DNA of 64,000 bases. It comes from Paludibacteraceae bacterium. GTDB taxonomy: Bacteria; Bacteroidota; Bacteroidia; Bacteroidales; Paludibacteraceae. The translations under genes and the position numbers were made by a program. This document shows, piece after piece, positions 59,173 to 64,000 of the stretch; within the stretch, counting starts at the first letter, position 1; every line of letters starts with the position of its first letter. The stretch covers positions 36,039 to 100,038 of the forward strand of contig JAKSKR010000007.1 of NCBI GenBank assembly GCA_024401645.1. The letters are read 5' to 3'. Under the pieces are notes generated by a model. That model saw nothing but the letters and a program-made list of their open reading frames with translations, did not search any database and was not told the origin of the DNA.

Positions 59173-60177
59173 ATGTGTATACCCGGAACTGCATTGTCTC
59201 GCTACATTAACTTTTATACCGACTTCGCTTTCAAGAAGATTTTCGGTACGGAAGCGAACAAGGATTTGCTCATCAGCTTCCTGAATGTTTTGTTCGGTTT
59301 GGAGGGCGACGACGCCATTGAAGACGTCACCTACCTCAACAGCGAGCAGTTGGGCGACAGCAGACAAGAACGCAGAGCCATTTACGATGTATATTGCAAG
59401 ACCGGGAAGGGCGATCGCTTTATTGTGGAGATGCAGAAGGCGCAACAGGACAATTTCCGCGACCGCGCCCTCTATTACTCGTCGTTTGCCATTCGCGAGC
59501 AGGCCGTTAAGGGTTCGAAAGACCGTCCTTGGGATTATGAGCTCGCTCCCGTTTACGTGGTGGGCGTCCTCAACTTCATCATGGACAAGACTAATGACGA
59601 CAAGTGCATCACCCGCGTTCAGTTGAAAGACGACGAGAACCGTGTCTTCACAGAAAATCTGAATTTTGTCTTCCTCGAGATGCCGAAATTCATGAAGAAA
59701 GAAGATGAACTACACACTTTTTTAGATAAGTGGCTCTTTGTTTTAAAGAACCTCTACCAGTTGAGAGAGAAACCGCAGGCGCTTACCGAGGGCATCTTTC
59801 GTAAACTCTTCGAGGTGGCAGAAATTGCATCATTCTCTGCTACCGAACGCTCAAACTACGAGGAAAGCTTGAAGAACTTCTGGGACCTTAACAACTGCCT
59901 AGACTCTGCAGAACGCAAAGGTTTCGAGAAGGGCGAAGCAATCGGCTTGGAGAAGGGCGAGGCAATCGGCTTGGAAAAAGGCGAGGCAATTGGTTTGGAG
60001 AAGGGCGAAGCAATCGGCTTGGAGAAGGGCGAGGCAATTGGCTTGGAGAAAGGCGAGGCAATCGGCTTGGAAAAAGGTTTACAGAATGTTGCAAGGAATA
60101 TGAAACAGGCCGGAATGTCTGTTGAAGAAATTTCCAAACTCTCGGGACTACCAGTTGACGAAATTGAAAAACTATAG
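59173..60177 (+). CDS. Rpn-family PD-(D/E)XK nuclease (RpnL-like) with C-terminal octapeptide repeats
   Basis: 334 residues. The N-terminal nuclease domain (about 1-235) has the Rpn start (YINFYTDFAFKKIFG, LLISFLNVLFGLE) and the catalytic D...E-x-Q core (AIYDVYCKTGKGDRFIVEMQKAQ, FRDRALYYSS). From about 252 the protein has seven EKG units, mostly as alternating GLEK and GEAI, then QNVARNMKQAGMSVEEISKL and GLPVDEIEKL, the usual Rpn C-terminal helix. Rpn proteins are DNA endonucleases; in E. coli the separately made C-terminal part (RpnS) blocks the full protein (RpnL) in anti-phage defence. The gene's 3' end is tandemly duplicated downstream. Confidence 0.88.
   Translation: MCIPGTALSRYINFYTDFAFKKIFGTEANKDLLISFLNVLFGLEGDDAIEDVTYLNSEQLGDSRQERRAIYDVYCKTGKGDRFIVEMQKAQQDNFRDRALYYSSFAIREQAVKGSKDRPWDYELAPVYVVGVLNFIMDKTNDDKCITRVQLKDDENRVFTENLNFVFLEMPKFMKKEDELHTFLDKWLFVLKNLYQLREKPQALTEGIFRKLFEVAEIASFSATERSNYEESLKNFWDLNNCLDSAERKGFEKGEAIGLEKGEAIGLEKGEAIGLEKGEAIGLEKGEAIGLEKGEAIGLEKGLQNVARNMKQAGMSVEEISKLSGLPVDEIEKL
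59920..60078 (+). repeat. 24-bp repeats encoding GLEKGEAI inside the Rpn C-terminus
   Basis: A 24-base unit (GGCTTGGAGAAGGGCGAGGCAA type, with small third-base changes) occurs about six times, and again in each downstream duplicate (60257-60415; one unit at about 60594-60630). It codes for alternating GLEK and GEAI tetrapeptides on a predicted helix. The unit is a multiple of three, so copy changes stay in frame. Confidence 0.88.
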
Positions 60178-60181
60178 GTTT

Positions 60182-60514
60182 ATGTTGACCGCATACGAGG
60201 AAAGCTTGAAGAACTTCTGGGACCTTAACAACTGCCTAGACTCTGCAGAACGCAAAGGTTTCGAGAAGGGCGAAGCAATCGGCTTGGAGAAGGGCGAGGC
60301 AATCGGCTTGGAAAAAGGCGAGGCAATTGGTTTGGAGAAGGGCGAAGCAATCGGCTTGGAGAAGGGCGAGGCAATTGGCTTGGAGAAAGGCGAGGCAATC
60401 GGCTTGGAAAAAGGTTTACAGAATGTTGCAAGGAATATGAAACAGGCCGGAATGTCTGTTGAAGAAATTTCCAAACTCTCGGGACTACCAGTTGACGAAA
60501 TTGAAAAACTATAG
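60182..60514 (+). CDS. Free-standing Rpn C-terminal module, copy 2 (110 aa, RpnS-like)
   Basis: The ATG at 60182, four bases after the Rpn stop, opens MLTAYEESLKNFWDLNN followed by the complete repeat segment (six GEAI units) and the same C-terminal helix as the full Rpn, ending EIEKL at 60514. It contains no nuclease domain. The layout equals the RpnS antitoxin products described for E. coli Rpn proteins, but encoded by a separate downstream ORF. It could be a by-product of duplication that is not translated; the short spacing from the upstream stop favours re-initiation. Confidence 0.55.
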   Translation: MLTAYEESLKNFWDLNNCLDSAERKGFEKGEAIGLEKGEAIGLEKGEAIGLEKGEAIGLEKGEAIGLEKGEAIGLEKGLQNVARNMKQAGMSVEEISKLSGLPVDEIEKL

Positions 60515-60518
60515 GTTT

Positions 60519-60686
60519 ATGTTGACCGCATACGAGGAAAGCTTGAAGAACTTCTGGGACCTTAACAACTGCCTAGACTCTGCAGAACGCAAAGGTTTCG
60601 AGAAGGGCGAGGCAATTGGCTTGGAAAAAGGAATGTTATTGAATGAAAAGTTGCGTGAGTGCAGAATGAAGAGAAAAAGTTTCTAG
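60519..60686 (+). CDS. Truncated Rpn C-terminal module, copy 3 (55 aa)
   Basis: The ATG at 60519, again four bases after the preceding stop, opens MLTAYEESLKNFWDLNN and AERKGFEKGEAIGLEKG with only one full repeat, then departs into MLLNEKLRECRMKRKSF and stops at 60686. The tail is unrelated to the other copies. It may be the original 3' flank joined to a deleted repeat, or a decayed end. Translation is uncertain. Confidence 0.4.
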   Translation: MLTAYEESLKNFWDLNNCLDSAERKGFEKGEAIGLEKGMLLNEKLRECRMKRKSF

Positions 60687-60694
60687 TTATTGTT

Positions 60695-60760
60695 TAATAG
60701 TTGCAGAAATACACAATAATAGTTGCAAAAAGACATAATAATAGTTGCGGGAAATATCAT
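60695..60760 (+). repeat. Three phased 22-bp direct repeats (iterons)
   Basis: TAATAGTTGC begins at 60695, 60717 and 60739, exactly 22 bases apart (two helical turns), each followed by a looser A/C-rich half. A fourth partial match, GTTGCAGAAATA, recurs at 60890-60901. The third repeat overlaps the position of the -33 element of the promoter at 60768. Confidence 0.8.
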
Positions 60761-60775
60761 TTTTGCCTAATTTTG
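60745..60775 (+). promoter_or_regulatory. Promoter for the GLUG-repeat surface protein
   Basis: TAATTTTG (60768-60775) fits the -7 box. TTG at 60745-60747, inside iteron 3, lies 20 bases upstream at the -33 position. This predicts a 5' leader of about 245 bases before the ATG at 61030. Confidence 0.5.
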
Positions 60776-60816
60776 CATCCTAAAATAGAACTAGCCTACT
60801 ACAGAACTCCCCAAAT

Positions 60817-60853
60817 GGACAAATTTATGGGCTAACCTTCCTATGGTTTGTCC
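60817..60853 (+). other. Hairpin in the leader of the GLUG protein gene
   Basis: GGACAAA (60817-60823) can pair with TTTGTCC (60847-60853), with a partial inner stem TATGGG/CCTATGG. It is not followed by a T-run. Apart from this, the iterons and the promoter, the 60687-61029 gap holds no gene. Confidence 0.4.
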
Positions 60854-61029
60854 TTGTGATTGTTTGTAGGTCTATCTTATAAAAACTTGGTTGCAGAAAT
60901 AAAGCAAAAGTCTTTAAAAAGATTTTTGAGTGTTACAATTATAAAATCGGTGATATTATAATTGGCACTTTTATGAAGATTTGTTTGTGCAGCTGGCTTT
61001 GTGTTGAAAATAAATATAACTAATATAAC

Positions 61030-64000
61030 ATGTTTAGAAAAAACAGGGTTTCTATACCCAAAGCGTTTGCCACATTGCTATTGGCATGGCTTATGTGTTT
61101 CTGTGCGTATGGGCAGCGAGATTTGCCTATCAATCAAGAGATAACTAATTTGTTCGGAACAGCAACTAGTTTGCGCGTAATGCTGGAGAATAAAGGGTTG
61201 AGTAGAGCTCAAATAGACTTGCTACTAAAAGCAGGTGAAACAACTACCATTTTGCCAGTATCGACAGTTGCAGAGCTCGATTCGTTTCGTGTGGCAGTTA
61301 ATAAAGGTCTGTCTTATTGGTACTTACAATCAAAGAGCAGCAGCCTTACTCTTTATCTGGTTGCTGACCCACAAACAGCGCAAGTTAAATTAGGAGCCGA
61401 TTTGGAGATAACAAGTTGGACACCTATAGGTACTAGTAGTAATCCGTTTAAGGGTGCTTTTAATGGAAATAACCATACTATTACTTTCAAGAATGTATCT
61501 ACTGATGTAGATAACTTTGGCCTTTTCGGTTACATAGGAGGTGCTATAACTAATAAAATATACGACCTTCATGTTAAGGGCGATTTAAAAGCAAAAAAAT
61601 CGGCGGCTCTCATCTGCGGTACGGCAAATGCATATTCCGTTATTGAAAACTGTAGCACCGAGGGTACTATTGCTTCTGGCTACCGAACGTTTGTAATGGC
61701 TGGAACATCTGGAACAGGAACTACGGTTAATGGAGCTGCGGTTGCAGGTATATGTGTAACCAACTATGGTACCATCCGTAAATGTAATAATGCAGCAAGT
61801 GTTACTTGTTATAAACCGACAGTAGATGTCGGAATGCGTGCGGCTGGTATATGTTGCAACAATAATGGCAAGATTAGCGAATGTACCAATTCCGGCACCG
61901 TTACTATGAATTCTGATTATTATTGCGCAGGCATGGGCGGTATCGTTGCCGTTTCTAACAACGGTGGCAGTGTTTCAAAATGTTTGAATAACGGAGCTAT
62001 TAGCCTTACATTAACGAAAAAGAATTCTACTGTTAAAAGTTATGTTGGAGGTTTAATTGGTTCAACATACTATGCAGACAATAAATCGTGCGTTTGCGAA
62101 TACTCTGCAAACTGTGGTGCGGTTGAGGTAAAGGGGGCTGATGATAATTATATCAATAAATCCTATGCCGCCGGTTTAGTTGGCTACACCTATAGTGGAA
62201 TTATTAAATCGTGTTACAATAGTGCCCAAATTACAGGCTACATAGGTCTTGCAACTTCTATAACCTATGTCACTCCTTTTGTGGCTTTGAAAACAGGTAA
62301 CCCCTCTGTTTCATATTTGGCCAATAATGAAAACGTCTATTCCTTTGGCAGTAATTCTGATGGAACATCCTATAGTAGCCTTCTTTTTCAAACAGGTCGA
62401 GTAACCTATTATCTTAATGGAGAAACGTCAGAAAATCCGGTTTGGCGCCAGACTATAGGAACAGATAAATTGCCTGTGTACGATGTTACAAGCAAAGTTG
62501 TTTATAAAGGCTATGATCATGGTTCTTCCATTTTATCCTATAGTAATAATGCTGTCTTTCACCCAACGTCACACAATTCCTCTTCACATAACATTGCTTC
62601 AAATGTGGTGGGTACAGAAGGGAACTACACCTGTAAGGTATGTGGTGTGAAAATGTATGCCTTGTATAAGCATGGCGAAACCACGCCGTGTGGCTACAGC
62701 CATTTAACAACCGAAAAGTACCACTATGCGCCTTACAGCAATGGCAACCACGAGGCAGAGTATGGCTCTGGCACTTCGTGTGCCAAGTGTGGCGTAGAAA
62801 CGGCCTTTATTTCTAACGAAGTTCAGTTGAAGGCCTATTTCAGCAAGATGCAGGCTGACCAGTCATTAAAAACCCCTGCTAAACTGATGGCAGATATTAC
62901 ATTATCTGGCACTTGGCCGGGCTATTTCACAGGTAGCGAAAATGCTTATAATGGAGTTTTCGACGGCGCAAACCACACCATCAGCGGTCTGAAGGAGAAC
63001 AGTGCAAGCAATTGTGTGGGCTTCATCGGCTACAACCAGGGTAAGATAATGAACCTGACCGTAAGGGGCGATGTGGAGAGCAGTGGTGACACTGTCGGCC
63101 TGGTGTGCGGCTGCAACGGCCAATTGGGTGTGATAGAGGGCTGCATAGCCGAAGGCAAAGTGAAAGGGAAAAAATATGTAGGCGGTATCTGCGGTTGTTC
63201 AAGTTCAGGTAGCACCGTCAGCAAGAGCGTGAACCAGTCTACAGTGCTTGGTAATGTCCGTGTTGGCGGCATCATAGGTGAAAATAGAAGTTCGAAGTTG
63301 TCGGAATGCCAGAACCTGGGCCATGTGGGCGGAACACAATATGTAGGCGGTGTCATAGGTTATAATTACTCATCTGTGACCATGAGCGACTGCGGCAATT
63401 CGGGCAGTGTGGTGGCAACAGCTTCACAATACGGTTACGCGTCAGGCTTGGTTGGTTGCTCCGATGACGCATCTGTTGTCTTGAATAACGTGTACAACTA
63501 TGGCCGTGTGACAGGCTCTAGCAAAAAACAGTTAGCCTATTTGTCTTCTACTTATTCTTCTATAACAGTGTCGTTGTCAGACGGAAGCGTAGCCGCTATA
63601 AACAAGGACTTGGGTGTTGTGGCGTCAAATCAGACCTTTGGAGCCACCAGTTATACGGAAAGCGAGTTCAAGGCTGGTAAGGTGACGGCCGCGTTGAACG
63701 GCACCCGCAACGTATGGCACCAGTCGTCGAGCGATCCGTTCCCGTTGCTGGCGAATGCGAAGTATGTGGCCGCGAAGCCGGTCGAAATCAGCACCGCCAG
63801 CGAGTTGGCGGCCTACTTTGAGAAGGCGAGGGAAAAGGGCTTGTCCTTGGAGGGTAAGCTGATGAACGACATCGTGTTGCCAAGCAATTGGTCGGTTACG
63901 TTCAGCAGCGGAAACGCCTTTTGGGGCGTTCTCGACGGAGACGGTCACACCATCAGCGGTCTGAAGGAGAACAGTGCAAGCAATTGTGTGGGCTTCATCG
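61030..64000 (+). CDS. Large GLUG-repeat surface protein (N-terminal 990 residues; continues past window)
   Basis: Open from ATG 61030 to the window edge. The signal peptide (MFRKNRVSIPKAFATLLLAW..YGQ) is followed by a 50-residue region (NQEITNLFGTATSLRVMLEN), then repeated blocks: an opening W-P/F-x-G-x-F-x-G-x-x-H-T-I strand (FKGAFNGNNHTITF; YNGVFDGANHTISG; WGVLDGDGHTISG) and several GLUG-type turns (VGGLIGSTYY, AAGLVGYTYS, VGGICGCSSS, VGGIIGENRS). Two Cys pairs (YTCKVCGVK, CAKCGVE) at about 535-595 could bind metal. GLUG motifs occur in large bacterial adhesins and proteases. About 972 bp separates two near-identical DNA blocks. Confidence 0.8.
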   Translation, partial: MFRKNRVSIPKAFATLLLAWLMCFCAYGQRDLPINQEITNLFGTATSLRVMLENKGLSRAQIDLLLKAGETTTILPVSTVAELDSFRVAVNKGLSYWYLQSKSSSLTLYLVADPQTAQVKLGADLEITSWTPIGTSSNPFKGAFNGNNHTITFKNVSTDVDNFGLFGYIGGAITNKIYDLHVKGDLKAKKSAALICGTANAYSVIENCSTEGTIASGYRTFVMAGTSGTGTTVNGAAVAGICVTNYGTIRKCNNAASVTCYKPTVDVGMRAAGICCNNNGKISECTNSGTVTMNSDYYCAGMGGIVAVSNNGGSVSKCLNNGAISLTLTKKNSTVKSYVGGLIGSTYYADNKSCVCEYSANCGAVEVKGADDNYINKSYAAGLVGYTYSGIIKSCYNSAQITGYIGLATSITYVTPFVALKTGNPSVSYLANNENVYSFGSNSDGTSYSSLLFQTGRVTYYLNGETSENPVWRQTIGTDKLPVYDVTSKVVYKGYDHGSSILSYSNNAVFHPTSHNSSSHNIASNVVGTEGNYTCKVCGVKMYALYKHGETTPCGYSHLTTEKYHYAPYSNGNHEAEYGSGTSCAKCGVETAFISNEVQLKAYFSKMQADQSLKTPAKLMADITLSGTWPGYFTGSENAYNGVFDGANHTISGLKENSASNCVGFIGYNQGKIMNLTVRGDVESSGDTVGLVCGCNGQLGVIEGCIAEGKVKGKKYVGGICGCSSSGSTVSKSVNQSTVLGNVRVGGIIGENRSSKLSECQNLGHVGGTQYVGGVIGYNYSSVTMSDCGNSGSVVATASQYGYASGLVGCSDDASVVLNNVYNYGRVTGSSKKQLAYLSSTYSSITVSLSDGSVAAINKDLGVVASNQTFGATSYTESEFKAGKVTAALNGTRNVWHQSSSDPFPLLANAKYVAAKPVEISTASELAAYFEKAREKGLSLEGKLMNDIVLPSNWSVTFSSGNAFWGVLDGDGHTISGLKENSASNCVGFI
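62974..63028 (+). repeat. Block repeated 972 bp downstream (63946-64000)
   Basis: The bases CACACCATCAGCGGTCTGAA and those following (through GGGCTTCATCG) recur from 63946 to the window edge without visible change. 972 is a multiple of three, so this marks the start of a repeated module of about 324 residues. Confidence 0.8.

Larger units (their letters stand above)
59857..60640 (+). repeat. 337-bp tandem duplication of the Rpn 3' end (two full copies plus a partial third)
   Basis: Unit 1 is 59857-60193, unit 2 60194-60530, and a third partial unit begins at 60531 and diverges near 60640. Units 1 and 2 appear identical base for base. The unit runs from TACGAGGAAAGC through the Rpn stop codon and 16 further bases, so each new copy has the ATG at the end of the previous unit (60182, 60519) fused in frame with the C-terminal coding sequence. 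Because 337 is not a multiple of three, the copies are in different frames. Confidence 0.9.

Noticed and set aside
59920..60078. CRISPR-like or non-coding satellite from the 24-bp repeats
   Set aside because: The repeats are in frame within the Rpn coding sequence and vary mainly at third codon positions.
60122..60181. TTG-initiated extension of the copy-2 module
   Set aside because: It overlaps the end of the Rpn gene in another frame; the ATG at 60182 is the natural restart.
59856..60474. Antisense ORFs of 93-100 codons rich in FSKPIASP repeats
   Set aside because: They are the reverse reading of the GLEKGEAI repeats; no promoter or independent support.
60695..60760. CRISPR array from the 22-bp repeats
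   Set aside because: The repeats touch each other without spacers and only the first 10 bases are strictly conserved; no cas gene is nearby.

Overview
The window looks like chromosome of a Bacteroidales bacterium, most probably a Prevotella-like member of Prevotellaceae from a gut or rumen. The basis is: TAnnTTTG-type -7 promoter boxes in front of many genes; an RprX/RprY-type two-component pair; GldA; a DUF2723/GT117 membrane protein; a fimbrillin-type lipoprotein; MGRRIY-like C-terminal tails on secreted enzymes; and a plant-cell-wall locus (pectate lyase-pectinesterase fusion plus a bacterial expansin). No rRNA, tRNA or CRISPR array was seen.

Layout. 0-4.5 kb is a surface-protein and mobile-DNA patch: a TPR protein running off the left edge, a frameshifted fimbrillin, two paralogous lipoproteins and an internally deleted IS1182-like element. 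4.5-8.5 kb holds rprY/rprX and two RDD membrane proteins. 8.6-14.3 kb is the pectin and cell-wall region. 14.4-23.9 kb is mostly housekeeping envelope functions: DUF819 protein, a PAP2 phosphatase fused to a barrel-like domain, GT117, a polysaccharide deacetylase and a CPA2 antiporter. 23.9-28.3 kb is an AT-rich insert with a fused GmrSD-type (DUF262-DUF1524) protein and an AlbA_2/Schlafen-type ATPase, a probable defence island, followed by two small paralogous membrane proteins. 28.4-32.1 kb is a lipid A deacylase operon. 32.2-40.1 kb carries a MORN protein, MATE pump, ddl, mrp, a rhodanese-like lipoprotein and mutS, with two copies of a palindromic 176-bp MITE.

40.1-45.3 kb is an AT-rich surface-polysaccharide operon (CDP-glycerol transferase-like, GT2, pyruvyltransferase, asparagine-synthase-like) with a remnant of a Wzt-type exporter subunit at its head. 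45.8-51 kb is one long minus-strand operon: M20 deacylase, RNase H, gldA, ACP, ketosynthase and ketosynthase-like chain-length factor. 51-59.1 kb is mixed housekeeping, including a stand-alone AICAR transformylase, an ABC-F ATPase, an FMN-binding lipoprotein and an outer-membrane barrel protein.

The most striking region is 59.1-61 kb. A full Rpn-family nuclease gene is followed by exact 337-bp tandem duplications of its 3' end. Each duplicate has its own ATG and encodes a free-standing C-terminal repeat module. Since separately translated Rpn C-terminal domains (RpnS) are known to inhibit the full nuclease (RpnL), this looks like an array of detached antitoxin-like modules. It is followed by three perfectly phased 22-bp iterons that reach the -33 region of a promoter for a giant GLUG-type surface protein running off the right edge.
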